This document shows, piece by piece, positions 48,308 to 56,890 of a stretch of 64,000 nucleotides of DNA. The notes beneath the pieces were generated by a model. That model had not been told where the DNA came from. It saw nothing but the letters and a program-made list of their open reading frames with translations, and did no database searches. This DNA is from Diaphorobacter sp. HDW4A. GTDB taxonomy: Bacteria; Pseudomonadota; Gammaproteobacteria; Burkholderiales; Burkholderiaceae_C. How positions within the stretch are numbered: the first letter of the stretch is position 1; every line of letters starts with the position of its first letter. The position numbers and the translations under genes are program-made. The DNA lies in the NCBI RefSeq assembly GCF_011305995.1, contig NZ_CP049910.1, positions 6,152,501 to 6,216,500 on the forward strand. Direction: 5' to 3'.

Positions 48308-48438
48308 ACCCACCCGTCAGAAGCAGAAAACAACCTCAGACAGACAGGCAAGCTAGATAGAGAGATAAAAGAGGAACGAACGGAGAGCCCCTCCCGCACC
48401 AGCGCAGGAGAAGACACCGGCGCTGATCGGCGCGCGAC

Positions 48439-49779
48439 TCAGGCTGCGATGGTCTCGCTGGTCATCACCTCGCCGCGCAGCGTGTAAGTCTTGGCTTCGG
48501 TGATGCGCACGTCGATCAGCTGACCGATCAGGCGTTCGTTGCCGGGGAAATTCACCACGCGGTTGCATTCGGTGCGGCCCATGAGCTCGCTGCCGTCGCG
48601 CTTGGAAATGCCTTCCACGAGCAGGCGCTGCACGGTGCCCACGCGCTCTTCGCTGATGTCCTTGATATTCTGGTTGATCACCGCTTGCAGCTCCTGCAGG
48701 CGGCGCAGCTTCACCTCGTGCGGCGTGTCGTCGTGCAGATTGGCGGCGGGCGTGCCGGGGCGGGGGCTGAAGATGAAGCTGAACGAGTTGTCGAAGCGCA
48801 CGTCGTGGATCAGCTTCATCATCTTCTGGAAGTCTTCTTCCGTCTCGCCGGGGAATCCGACGATGAAGTCACTGCTCATCGCGAGGTCTGGGCGGATCGC
48901 GCGCAGCTTGCGCACGGTGCTCTTGTATTCCATGGCCGTGTAGCCGCGCTTCATCGCCATGAGAATCTTGTCGCTGCCGTGCTGCACCGGTAAGTGCAGG
49001 TGGTTCACCAGCTTGGGCAGCTTGGCGTAGGCTTCGATCAGGCGCGGGGTGAACTCGTTCGGGTGGCTGGTCGTGTAGCGGATGCGCTCGATGCCGGGAA
49101 TGTCGGACACGTATTCGAGCAGCAGCGCGAAGTCGGCGATCTCGCTGGTGTCGCCCATCTTGCCGAGGTACGCGTTGACGTTCTGGCCAAGCAGGTTGAT
49201 TTCCTTCACGCCCTGATCAGCCAGACCCGCCACTTCCACCAGCACGTCTTCAAAAGGACGGCTGACTTCCTCGCCGCGCGTGTAGGGCACGACACAGTAG
49301 CTGCAGTACTTGGAGCAGCCTTCCATGATCGACACGAACGCGGTTGCACCCTCGACGCGCGCGGGCGGCAGGTGGTCGAACTTCTCGATTTCGGGGAACG
49401 AGATGTCCACTTGCGGCTTGGACTTTGCGGCACGTGCATTCAGCAGCTCGGGCAGGCGGTGCAGCGTCTGCGGGCCAAACACCACGTCCACATAGGGCGC
49501 ACGCTTGATGATCTCTTCGCCTTCCTGACTCGCGACGCAACCCCCCACGCCGATCAGCACACCCTTTTCCTTGAGGTGCTTGACGCGGCCGAGATCGCTG
49601 AACACCTTCTCCTGCGCCTTCTCGCGCACCGAGCAGGTGTTGAACAGGATCAGGTCGGCTTCGTCCATGTTGGTAGTGGGCTCGTAGCCTTGGGCTGCGC
49701 TGAGCACGTCGGCCATCTTGTCCGAGTCGTACTCGTTCATTTGGCAGCCGAAGGTCTTGATGAAAACTTTTTTGGACAT
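48439..49779 (-). CDS. miaB: tRNA-2-methylthio-N6-dimethylallyladenosine synthase MiaB
   Basis: A 446-residue radical-SAM methylthiotransferase that modifies A37 of tRNAs reading UNN codons. The N-terminal UPF0004 domain starts [23 protein letters not shown] with further Cys at NTCSVREKA and VGGCVA for its own cluster. The radical-SAM motif is [15 protein letters not shown] (CX3CX2C). A TRAM domain closes the protein ([29 protein letters not shown]). All cysteines are present. Confidence 0.98.
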   Translation of the reverse strand: MSKKVFIKTFGCQMNEYDSDKMADVLSAAQGYEPTTNMDEADLILFNTCSVREKAQEKVFSDLGRVKHLKEKGVLIGVGGCVASQEGEEIIKRAPYVDVVFGPQTLHRLPELLNARAAKSKPQVDISFPEIEKFDHLPPARVEGATAFVSIMEGCSKYCSYCVVPYTRGEEVSRPFEDVLVEVAGLADQGVKEINLLGQNVNAYLGKMGDTSEIADFALLLEYVSDIPGIERIRYTTSHPNEFTPRLIEAYAKLPKLVNHLHLPVQHGSDKILMAMKRGYTAMEYKSTVRKLRAIRPDLAMSSDFIVGFPGETEEDFQKMMKLIHDVRFDNSFSFIFSPRPGTPAANLHDDTPHEVKLRRLQELQAVINQNIKDISEERVGTVQRLLVEGISKRDGSELMGRTECNRVVNFPGNERLIGQLIDVRITEAKTYTLRGEVMTSETIAA

Positions 49780-50001
49780 GGAGGTCTCTCGTATTCTGTG
49801 TGGAGCGGGGCGGATGCCTCGGCTGTCGTGCCGTCGCCTGCGGATATTGCAGCGTTATTCAGCGTTATCGCTGCAATGGGAGCGGCAGGCAGGACGGCCA
49901 GCGCGATGAATCAAACGGTGATCTATTCAAATAGGTGCAGAGCCGAAGCGCCATGAGCGGCGACCTCGGTCAGGCAGGTGTAGAGGCGAGGCTGGACTTG
50001 C
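49780..50001. other. intergenic region upstream of miaB
   Basis: No gene is supported in these 222 bp. The notable feature is a hairpin ATTGCAGCG (49846-49854) / CGCTGCAAT (49869-49877) whose loop contains a direct repeat of CAGCGTTAT with the stem. It may be a terminator-like or regulatory structure in the miaB 5' region. Confidence 0.4.
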
Positions 50002-50403
50002 TTACTTGAACCAGCCGCGCTTGGGTTCCTTGGCCAGCTCGGTGCTGGTGAGGATCCAGGCGGTCTGCAGCATGCCGGTGCTGGGCTCGACGAGATAGCG
50101 CACGTCGAGCTTCTGGCCGATCACCGAGTGCGCGAACACCAACTGGTTCTGCTGGTTGAAGATGCGCAGGCCGGGGGCCAGTCGGTAAATGTCACTGTCC
50201 ACCTTGGCCTCGACGGTGCTGGCGACGACGAGATCGCCCCGCTTTGAAGCCGGTGGAAAGTTGCGGGCGACGGCATTTTCCATCACCTGTGCGACGGCAA
50301 CGGGCACGGCGCCCATGGCGAGCACTGCGCACAGCGTGGCAGCGGCGATCTGGCGGGCGCTGTTCGAAGAGATGACGGAGTGGGGCTTGTTACAGCGGTT
50401 CAT
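50002..50403 (-). CDS. exported hypothetical protein
   Basis: A 133-residue protein from the ATG of MNRCNKPHSVIS (an ATG three codons earlier is an alternative). A signal peptide is clear (RQIAAATLCAVLAMGAVPVAVAQ, with cleavage after AVAQ likely). The mature part is small and mainly beta (FPPASKRGDLVVASTVEAKVDSDIYRLAPGLRIFNQQNQLVFAHSVIGQKLDVRYLVEPST) and ends in basic/aromatic RGWFK. I do not recognise the family. It is divergent from the phosphatase gene and probably periplasmic. Confidence 0.78.
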   Translation of the reverse strand: MNRCNKPHSVISSNSARQIAAATLCAVLAMGAVPVAVAQVMENAVARNFPPASKRGDLVVASTVEAKVDSDIYRLAPGLRIFNQQNQLVFAHSVIGQKLDVRYLVEPSTGMLQTAWILTSTELAKEPKRGWFK

Positions 50404-50608
50404 GGTGTACATCCAGAGGCTGAAGAGTGGGGTGATTTTAGCCGTGCAGGGTTTTGCACCGGGATAGGGCGTGGCTTGCCAGTGCAAATCCGTCCAGTTT
50501 GTCGCCAAATAGCCGCAGCTGAAACCGGTTGCCTCCCCGAAGACACAGTTATTGCCAATATTGACGAAGTTGGTTTGCACGAAACAATGGCGTTTTGAGT
50601 GTTACCCA

Positions 50609-51406
50609 ATGTACATTTCTGGCATGTCCGATTTCGCGTTCTCCGCCTTGCCTGCCTCCTCATGCCAGTTGGTGCGCTTTTCCTTGAATCGGATCGGACG
50701 GGACATTGCAGTGGGCGACATTCACGGCTGCTTTACAGAACTGCAGAACGCGCTGCGTGCCATTGACTTCAATCCGATCCGTGATCGACTGTTTTCGGTG
50801 GGTGATCTGGTGGACCGCGGCCCTGAGTCGCATCGGGTGCTCGAGTGGCTGGACAAGCCGTGGTTCCACGCGATCTGTGGCAACCACGAGCAGCTGGTCT
50901 GCCGCACCGCCAGTGGCGACCCTATGCCCGATGTCGACCATATGCGCCACGGCGGCGACTGGATGCTTTCGATGAGTGAGGCGGAACTCAACGCCATCGC
51001 CGACCGGCTTGGCGCGCTGCCGCTCGCGATGGAGGTCGAAACCCGCGACGGCCCAGTAGGGCTGGTGCACGCGGGCTATCCATTCGAGGATTGGGACGAC
51101 ATCCGTAGCTTTCACCTACCCGATTCCGCCATCGATGCCTGCCTCTGGTCACGTGATCGCTATGCGCGTCGATGCGAACAGCCAGTGGCCAATGTGCGAG
51201 CGCTGATCCATGGGCACACCACGCTCGACGAGGTCCAGACACTGGGCAATGTGATCTTCATCGACACCGGCGGTTGGCGCGGCGGGCGCGGGCACTTCAC
51301 CTTGCTGGACCTGCATACGCTCCAGCCGATTGCGCCTGCCGTGTCGTCGAAGTTGCCTTCCCCTGTCAGACTCAAGCGAGCGAAGACCGAGGCCGAACGC
51401 GTGTGA
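50609..51406 (+). CDS. metallophosphoesterase (lambda/PrpA-type Ser/Thr phosphatase)
   Basis: A 265-residue calcineurin-like phosphoesterase. The metal-binding motifs appear in order: VGDIHGCFTELQNAL, VGDLVDRGPESHRVLEWL, ICGNHEQLV, then the His regions VHAGYPFEDW and LIHGHTTLDEV. This matches bacteriophage-lambda-type protein phosphatases and PrpA. The start is uncertain: ATG 50609 or ATG 50624 (MSDFAFS), neither with a good ribosome-binding site. The protein would dephosphorylate phosphoproteins or nucleotides in the cytoplasm. Confidence 0.88.
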   Translation: MYISGMSDFAFSALPASSCQLVRFSLNRIGRDIAVGDIHGCFTELQNALRAIDFNPIRDRLFSVGDLVDRGPESHRVLEWLDKPWFHAICGNHEQLVCRTASGDPMPDVDHMRHGGDWMLSMSEAELNAIADRLGALPLAMEVETRDGPVGLVHAGYPFEDWDDIRSFHLPDSAIDACLWSRDRYARRCEQPVANVRALIHGHTTLDEVQTLGNVIFIDTGGWRGGRGHFTLLDLHTLQPIAPAVSSKLPSPVRLKRAKTEAERV

Positions 51407-51607
51407 TCGGTCGGTGATGGGTTGGAGCGCAATGGTTGCTCGGCCGTATCGATCACATCAACAAGCACGCACAAATCCAGTTCTGTGCGTGCAAATGTAA
51501 ATAATCACTTCTATTCTCTGTGTGTGCAGGGGTGAGCCGCGCGTTCAGTGCGGCATTGGCCAGGCGCATCCGATACCCAACATCCAACAGAGAGGGAGAG
51601 CATTGTC

Positions 51608-53218
51608 ATGTTCACACGCAGAGAACTTCTGGCGTCCGCAGGGGTGGCTGGACTTGCCGGGCTTGCAGCCAGACCGGTGCAGGCACTGTCGTTGAAGCAG
51701 CTGTATTACCAATCCGTGGTGCCTGAGATATTCCGCGACATTCCGCGCCCGCCGACCTATACGCCCAATCTCGTGATCGGCTCCGGTTTTGGTGGTGCGG
51801 TGTCAGCGCTGCGGCTGGCGCAGGCCGGCCAGCAGGTTGCGGTGCTCGAGCGCGGCTCCAAATGGCCGATGGATTCGCATCGCAGCATCTTCTCGAACGA
51901 CACGCTGCCCGACGGGCGTGCATTCTGGCACCGCACCAGCGCCAAGATGATTGCTGGCATCACCACCTATTTTGATGATTTCGGTGGCGTACTTGACACC
52001 ACGGTCTACGACAACATGATCGTTTGGCGCGGCGCCGCCGTGGGTGGCGGCTCAGTCGTCTTCACGGGGGTGATGATTCAGCCCGAGCGGCGTTATTTTG
52101 ATGCGATCTTCAACGGCCTTGTGAACTACGACGAGATGAACAACATCTTCTACCCGCGCGTGCGGCAGATGTTGCGGCTCAGTCCCATGCCCGCAAAGAT
52201 CTACAACAGCATGCCCCACGGTCACTCGCGCCTATGGGACCAGCAGGTGGCCAAGGCAGGCTACAAGAGCTATCCGGTCGAGTCGATCTGGAACTGGAAC
52301 GTGGTGCAGGCCGAACTCTCGGGTACCAGCAAGCCTTCGGCTACCATCGGCCTCAGCAACCACGGCAACAGCAACGGCGCGAAGTACGACCTCAACCAGA
52401 ACTACCTGCTGCAGGCCGAGGCCACGGGGCGTGCCAAGATCTACCCGGGACACGAGGTGCAGGGCATAGGTTGGGATGGCAGCCGCTATACGGTCGACGT
52501 GATCAAGCGCAGCCCCGATGGCCAGCAGCTTGACCGCTATGTGCTTAGCTGCGACCGGCTGTTTCTCGCGGCGGGCTCCATCGGAACCTCCGAGCTGCTG
52601 GTGCGGGCTCAGGCCCAGGGCACGTTGCACAACCTGAACGCGGAGACCGGGCACGGCTGGGGCTCGAATGGCGACACCATCGTCGTGCGCAGCTTCGGCA
52701 TTCCCAAGGGCTTCGTGCAGTCTGCGCCCTGTGCCTCGCGCATTCACGATCCGTCGGGGCTGCCCGTCTCGCTGCAGAACTGGTATGTGCCCGGTGTTCC
52801 TGTGGATGTCGGCATCATCGGCTCCCTCGGCATGGGGTTCGACCAGACCCATCGCGGCCGTTTTCTCTACGATGCGTCGGTGAACAAAGTGAGGCTCGAA
52901 TGGGCGGTAGGCGGCAACGACGATGTGATCGCGGCGACCGGGCTGGTCAACAACCGCATCTGCGCGGCCGCGCAGGTCGTGCCCGGCGCCTGGCCGTTCG
53001 TGGAAGGCGTCAATGGCCGCAGCTGGACGGCTCATCCGCTGGGCGGGGCGGTGCTAGGCAAGGTTACCGATGCCTATGGGCGGGTGAAGGGGCATGCGGG
53101 CTTGTACGTGATGGATGGTGCGATGATTCCGGGCAGCACCGGAACGGTGAACCCGTCGCTTACCATCACCGCGCTCGCCGAGCGGAACATCCAGAACATC
53201 GTTCAGAAGGGCGGTTGA
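51608..53218 (+). CDS. Tat-exported GMC oxidoreductase (cholesterol oxidase-like)
   Basis: A 536-residue flavoprotein. MFTRRELLASAGVAGLAGLAARPVQA is a twin-arginine-type signal peptide, consistent with export of a folded FAD protein. The FAD site reads LVIGSGFGGAVSALRLAQAGQQVAVLERG. The GMC C-terminal block has WTAHPLGGAVLGKVTDAYGRVKGHAGLYVMDGAMIPGSTGTVNPSLTITALAERN with the active-site His. It resembles the group containing bacterial cholesterol oxidases, so a sterol or other secondary alcohol may be the substrate; that remains inference. GAGAGGGAGAG precedes the start. Confidence 0.88.
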   Translation: MFTRRELLASAGVAGLAGLAARPVQALSLKQLYYQSVVPEIFRDIPRPPTYTPNLVIGSGFGGAVSALRLAQAGQQVAVLERGSKWPMDSHRSIFSNDTLPDGRAFWHRTSAKMIAGITTYFDDFGGVLDTTVYDNMIVWRGAAVGGGSVVFTGVMIQPERRYFDAIFNGLVNYDEMNNIFYPRVRQMLRLSPMPAKIYNSMPHGHSRLWDQQVAKAGYKSYPVESIWNWNVVQAELSGTSKPSATIGLSNHGNSNGAKYDLNQNYLLQAEATGRAKIYPGHEVQGIGWDGSRYTVDVIKRSPDGQQLDRYVLSCDRLFLAAGSIGTSELLVRAQAQGTLHNLNAETGHGWGSNGDTIVVRSFGIPKGFVQSAPCASRIHDPSGLPVSLQNWYVPGVPVDVGIIGSLGMGFDQTHRGRFLYDASVNKVRLEWAVGGNDDVIAATGLVNNRICAAAQVVPGAWPFVEGVNGRSWTAHPLGGAVLGKVTDAYGRVKGHAGLYVMDGAMIPGSTGTVNPSLTITALAERNIQNIVQKGG

Positions 53219-53235
53219 ACGGCTATAGTCGCCAA

Positions 53236-53272
53236 AGAAAAAAGCCGTTGGGCTTGCGCACAACGGCTTTTG
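53236..53272. terminator. bidirectional terminator between the GMC gene and tRNA-Met genes
   Basis: AAAAGCCGTTG (53240-53250) and CAACGGCTTTT (53261-53271) form an 11-bp stem. On the minus strand it is followed by a T-rich run (TTTTTTCTTT), so it can end the tRNA transcript, and the plus reading ends the oxidoreductase transcript. Confidence 0.85.
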
Positions 53273-53274
53273 AC

Positions 53275-53351
53275 TGGTGGTCGTAGAGGGACTTGAACCT
53301 TCGACATCAGCATTATGAATGCTGCGCTCTAACCAACTGAGCTATACGACC
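53275..53351 (-). tRNA. tRNA-Met (CAT), copy 1
   Basis: A 77-nt cloverleaf on the minus strand: acceptor GGTCGTA/TACGACC, D-arm AGCTCAGTTGGTTAGAGC, anticodon arm CAGCA-TTCATAA-TGCTG with anticodon CAT, and T-arm with GGTTCAAGTCC. The 3' CCA is encoded. The sequence fits elongator Met; an Ile2 (lysidine) tRNA shares this anticodon and cannot be excluded by eye. Confidence 0.93.
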
Positions 53352-53401
53352 TTGACCCACGAAGCCCGCAGTACCGTGAGGCACTGCGGGCTTGGCTTGA
53401 C

Positions 53402-53478
53402 TGGTGGTCGTAGAGGGACTTGAACCTTCGACATCAGCATTATGAATGCTGCGCTCTAACCAACTGAGCTATACGACC
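53402..53478 (-). tRNA. tRNA-Met (CAT), copy 2
   Basis: Identical in all 77 positions to copy 1, including encoded CCA, and 50 bp upstream of it in transcription order. The spacer holds a perfect 11-bp hairpin (AAGCCCGCAGT / ACTGCGGGCTT). The pair looks like a recent tandem duplication giving a dosage of two. Confidence 0.93.
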
Positions 53479-53703
53479 AGAGACCAAGATTATAGCCTAT
53501 GAATTGGGTGTCGTTGGAATTCATCGCTCACTTGTTTGACTGACGATTCAGTATGCGGTTTCTTTGCGTAGTCATGAAGTAATTATTTACAATATTAACC
53601 AGTCGAGATGAATGATGAATTGAGCATGTTGTTTGCAATATCATTATTTTTTGGCGAATTTAACTGAAATTAATTGAATTTGTGAGCATTAAGGAGTTGG
53701 GGA
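53479..53703. other. AT-rich intergenic stretch before the binding-protein gene
   Basis: These 225 bp are visibly AT-rich (many TTAATT, AATATT and ATTATT words) in contrast to the GC-rich surroundings. No reading frame is convincing. It presumably contains the promoters of the tRNA genes (minus) and of the binding-protein gene (plus). The base composition suggests either a strong regulatory region or foreign origin. Confidence 0.5.
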
Positions 53704-54885
53704 ATGAATCAGAAGACGGGGAGGGGGGTATCCGAGCAGGTGTCGGATTTGGGGGGCGCGCACATGAAGCGCCGAGCCATGCTGGCGGCGACCGGTGTGG
53801 CGCTCTGCGGCGTGCCATGGATCGTGGCGCGCAGTCAGTCGGCACCGCTGCGCATCGGCGCGACGTTCGACAACAGTGGCAATGAAAAAGGCATTGGCCA
53901 GAGCCTGCACCAGGGTGCGCTGGCGTATTTCAATGCGATCAACAAGGCGGGAGGCGTTCATGGCCGTCAGATCGAGGTGGTGCTGGCTGACGACCAGTTC
54001 AACGCCGACAAGGCGCGCGACAACGCGCTGAAGTTCGCGAGCGACGCCAGCATTCTGGCACTGGTGCATCCACAGGGCACACGCCAGACGGCCGAGATCA
54101 TGAAGGCCGTCAGGAACCTGCCGATCATCGGCCCCAACACCGGTACCACCGCGCTGCACAAGAGCGGCGCGAACAACGTGTTCTGGGTGCGCACCAACTA
54201 CGACCTGGAGGTCGAGCGCCTCGTGCGTCTGGCGGACTCGCTCGGGCTCAAGCGCTTTGCGCTCGCGTATCCGAATGATCCGTTCGGCCAGGCGGTGCTG
54301 GCGTCCTTCCGCGCCTCGCTCGCGAGCCGTGGCATTGAAGCCGTGGGTGTGGCGAGCACACCGAATACGGCCAGCCTCGAGGTCGAACCCGCTGCCAAGC
54401 AATTGGCAGCGATGCAGGCGCAGGTGCTGATCATGAGCCTGGCCGGCACCATGCCTGCTTTGCACCGCGCGTACCGCGCGGCGGGCGGATCGGCGATCAG
54501 CCTCGGGCTGTCGGTGGGGGGGAGCGCGGCCAACATCGCGCAGGTGGCCAAGAGCGCCGACAAGCCTATCTTCTCGGTGATCGTGCCCTCGCCGAGCGCG
54601 CAGAAGTTCGAGCTGGTGCGGGCCTATCAGCGCGATATGCTCGCGTCGGGCTTTGACGCGAAGTCGTTGGTCAGCATGGAAGGCTATGTGGATGCCCGCG
54701 TGCTGGTTGAAGGCTTGCGCCGGGCCGGGGGGAAAGCGGATCGGGAGAGCCTGATCGCCGGACTCGAGGGGATGACCGATTTCGATCTGGGGGGGATGAG
54801 GATGCGATACGGGAAGGGAAATCGGGAAGGGAATACTTATACCGACATTGTGTCGGTGGACGAGGATGGGCGTTTGAAGAGTTGA
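53704..54885 (+). CDS. ABC transporter substrate-binding protein (branched-chain amino acid type)
   Basis: A 393-residue periplasmic binding protein of the Peripla_BP_6 family. The signal region MKRRAMLAATGVALCGVPWIVARSQS is followed by LRIGATFDNSGNEKGIGQSLHQGALAYFNAINKAGGVHGRQIEVVLADDQFN, the typical N-terminal lobe. The ATG at 53704 has AAGGAG 7 bp upstream; an internal ATG at 53764 (MKRRAM) would give a conventional signal peptide, and the longer form has 20 extra N-terminal residues. No permease or ATPase genes are adjacent, so it is an orphan receptor. A truncated close copy follows at 55064. Confidence 0.88.
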   Translation: MNQKTGRGVSEQVSDLGGAHMKRRAMLAATGVALCGVPWIVARSQSAPLRIGATFDNSGNEKGIGQSLHQGALAYFNAINKAGGVHGRQIEVVLADDQFNADKARDNALKFASDASILALVHPQGTRQTAEIMKAVRNLPIIGPNTGTTALHKSGANNVFWVRTNYDLEVERLVRLADSLGLKRFALAYPNDPFGQAVLASFRASLASRGIEAVGVASTPNTASLEVEPAAKQLAAMQAQVLIMSLAGTMPALHRAYRAAGGSAISLGLSVGGSAANIAQVAKSADKPIFSVIVPSPSAQKFELVRAYQRDMLASGFDAKSLVSMEGYVDARVLVEGLRRAGGKADRESLIAGLEGMTDFDLGGMRMRYGKGNREGNTYTDIVSVDEDGRLKS

Positions 54886-54893
54886 GGTCAGGC

Positions 54894-54920
54894 GGGCATC
54901 TAGCCATTGCGTAGATGCCC
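54894..54920 (+). terminator. hairpin after the binding-protein gene
   Basis: GGGCATCTA (54894-54902) and TAGATGCCC (54912-54920) form a perfect 9-bp stem, 8 bp after the stop codon. There is no U tract, so it may be a weak or rho-assisted terminator. It also covers the ATG of the frame that continues into the truncated copy. Confidence 0.5.
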
Positions 54921-54992
54921 ACGCTTGGTTGCGTGGACATCTGTGCTTTTGCTTTTGCTTTTGCTTTGGCGCTTGCAGTGACGTTGCTTTCC

Positions 54993-55063
54993 GAGACCGG
55001 GACTGCCCCCGGCGGGCAGTGCTTTTTGCTTGCGCGTAAAAAGTCACCAAAATGCGCTTTGAA
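54993..55063 (-). repeat. dispersed structured repeat, partial copy E
   Basis: It contains the terminal third of the repeat in minus orientation: GGGACTGCCCCCGGCGGGCAG, CTTTTTGCTTGCGCG with AAAAAGT, and CACCAAAATGCGCTTTGAA. Similarity to copies B and C stops at GCGCTTTGAA, exactly where similarity to the binding-protein gene begins. The hairpin half with ATCTCGCGA is absent. Confidence 0.75.
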
Positions 55064-55904
55064 GTCATGCATCATTGCGCTGATGCATCCGCAGGGCACG
55101 CGGCAGACTGCGGAGATCATGAAGAATGTCAAAGGTTTGCCCGTCATCGGCCCAAACACGGGTGCAACCTCGTTACACAAGAGCGGTGCGAACAATGTGT
55201 TCTGGGTGCGAACCAACTACGACTTCGAGGTCGAGCGCCTCGTGCGGTTTGCTGACACGCTGGGTCTCAAACGCATTGCGCTGGCATATCCGGACGATCC
55301 TTTCGGGCAAGCGGTGCTCGTGTCCTTCCGCGGAGCCTTGGCCAACCATGGCCTGATGCCCGTGGGCATTGCCAGTACGCCGAACACTGCCAGTCTGGAG
55401 GTTGAACCAGCGGCCCGACAGTTGGCTGGTATGCAGGCGCAGGTGTTGATCATGAGTCTGGCGGGCACCATGCCTGCGCTGCACAAGGCCTATCGTGCTG
55501 CAGGTGGAGCTGCGGTATGTCTGGGGCTGTCGGTCAGCGGCAGCGCATCGAATATTCTGCAGTTGGCGCAAAGCCAGAGCAAGCCGATCTTCTCGGTGAT
55601 CGTGCCAGCGCCCAACGCGCAGCGATTTGCACTGGTGCGGCGCTATCAGCGCGACATGTTGGCCTCCGGTTTTGACAGCATGTCCTTGCTCAGTCTTGAG
55701 GGTTATGTGGACGCAGCCGTACTGGTCGAAGGTCTACGCAATGCTGGCCCGAAGGTTGATCGAGAGAGTCTGATCGCAGGCCTGGAAAGCCTTTCGGATT
55801 TTGATCTGGGTGGCGTGCGAATGCGCTTCGGCAAGGGCCGACGTGAGGGCAACACCTACACCGATATTGTCACGGTGGATGCGAACGGGAAACTCAAAAG
55901 TTAA
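55064..55904 (+). pseudogene. 5'-truncated copy of the substrate-binding protein gene
   Basis: About 280 codons, from IIALMHPQGTRQTAEIMKNVKGLP to the end NTYTDIVTVDANGKLKS, align without gaps to the C-terminal part of the protein at 53704 (ILALVHPQGTRQTAEIMKAVRNLP ...). The first about 117 codons, including signal peptide and N-terminal lobe, are missing. The break coincides with repeat copy E. The frame stays open upstream through the repeat to an ATG at 54915, giving a 329-residue hybrid whose new N-terminus is hydrophobic (CAFAFAFALALAVTLL). Without the first lobe a normal ligand cleft cannot form. Calling it a pseudogene is inference; the remaining frame has no stops. Confidence 0.8.
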
Positions 55905-55939
55905 CGGTCCGAGATCGGGACAGCCCGGTGTCATGCCAT

Positions 55940-55975
55940 AAAAAAGCGCCAACGCGACAACACGCGTGGCGCTTG
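55940..55975 (-). terminator. intrinsic terminator after the enoyl-CoA hydratase gene
   Basis: AAGCGCC (55944-55950) and GGCGCTT (55968-55974), extended by ACGCG/CGCGT across a one-base bulge, form a strong stem. On the minus strand it is followed by six U residues. It lies just past the hydratase stop. Confidence 0.85.
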
Positions 55976-55991
55976 GAGGCAAGGGCGTGAA

Positions 55992-56771
55992 TCAGAGGTG
56001 CTTGAACACAGCCTGACGCTTGTTCACGAAGGCATCCATGCCTTCCTTCTGATCTTCAGTCGCGAACAGTGCATGGAACAGACGGCGCTCGAACATCAGG
56101 CCGTCCGAGAGCGTGCCTTCGAATGCGCGGTTCACGGTTTCCTTGGCGGCCATCACGGCGATCTGCGAGAAGCCGCTGATGAGGATGGCGGCGCCGAGGG
56201 CTTCTTCCATCAGCTTGTCGAGTGCGACCACGCGGCTCACGAGGCCAGAGCGTTCAGCTTCGGTGGCGTCCATCATGCGGCCGGTGAGGGCCATGTCCAT
56301 GGCCTTGGCCTTGCCCACTGCGCGTGGCAGGCGCTGTGTGCCGCCTGCGCCGGGGATCACGCCAAGCTTGATTTCAGGTTGGCCGAACTTGGCGTTGTCG
56401 GCGGCGATGATGAAATCGCACATCATCGCCAGCTCGCAGCCGCCGCCCAGAGCGTAACCGGCCACTGCGGCGATCACGGGCTTGCGGATGTTGCGGATCT
56501 GTTCCCAGTTGCGGGTGATGTAGTCGCCCTTGTAGGCATCGGCGAAGCTGTACTTGGCCATGGCGCCGATGTCGGCACCGGCGGCAAACGCCTTTTCGCT
56601 GCCGGTCAGGATGATGCAGCCGATCTTTTCGTCCGCTTCGAAGGCGCGCAGCGCGTCGCCCAGTTCGTTCATGAGCTGGTCGTTGAGCGCGTTCAAGGCC
56701 TTGGGGCGGTTCAGCGTGATGACGCCGACCTTTTCTGCTTCGACGCGAACTTCAATCGTTTCGTAGGCCAC
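55992..56771 (-). CDS. enoyl-CoA hydratase
   Basis: A 259-residue crotonase-fold enzyme, adding water across trans-2-enoyl-CoA in beta-oxidation. [17 protein letters not shown] and the oxyanion-hole region [53 protein letters not shown] contain the two catalytic Glu positions of short-chain enoyl-CoA hydratases. The start is taken as GTG at 56771 (protein [10 protein letters not shown]...) because GGAG lies 6 bp before it; an ATG at 56783 is upstream and would place the GGAG within the coding sequence. It stands alone on its strand with its own terminator. Confidence 0.93.
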   Translation of the reverse strand: MAYETIEVRVEAEKVGVITLNRPKALNALNDQLMNELGDALRAFEADEKIGCIILTGSEKAFAAGADIGAMAKYSFADAYKGDYITRNWEQIRNIRKPVIAAVAGYALGGGCELAMMCDFIIAADNAKFGQPEIKLGVIPGAGGTQRLPRAVGKAKAMDMALTGRMMDATEAERSGLVSRVVALDKLMEEALGAAILISGFSQIAVMAAKETVNRAFEGTLSDGLMFERRLFHALFATEDQKEGMDAFVNKRQAVFKHL

Positions 56772-56890
56772 GGTAATCTCCAAATATCTGTTTGTGATGC
56801 GAAGGGGGAAACCAACGTTGCACTATACCCAAGCGATGGCTGGGCGGTTTTTGATGCCCGGCCAGAACGGCGGAAAGTGTGAACTTTCTG

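Larger units (their letters stand above)
47748..48438. other. 691 bp convergent gap with two head-to-head repeats
   Basis: No gene is seen between ffh and miaB. The gap opens with a small hairpin (CGACGTT/AACGTCG, 47755-47773), then holds repeat copy C in minus orientation and copy D in plus orientation, separated by about 96 bp that contains GACTCAGA and TTTTGAGTC words. The two copies could form a very large cruciform. Confidence 0.75.

Noticed and set aside
53275..53478. tRNA-Ile2 (lysidine) identity for the CAT tRNAs
   Set aside because: Not excluded, but the overall sequence (GGTCGTATAGCTCAGTTGG..., CAGCA anticodon stem) is closer to elongator Met; kept as an alternative in the annotation.
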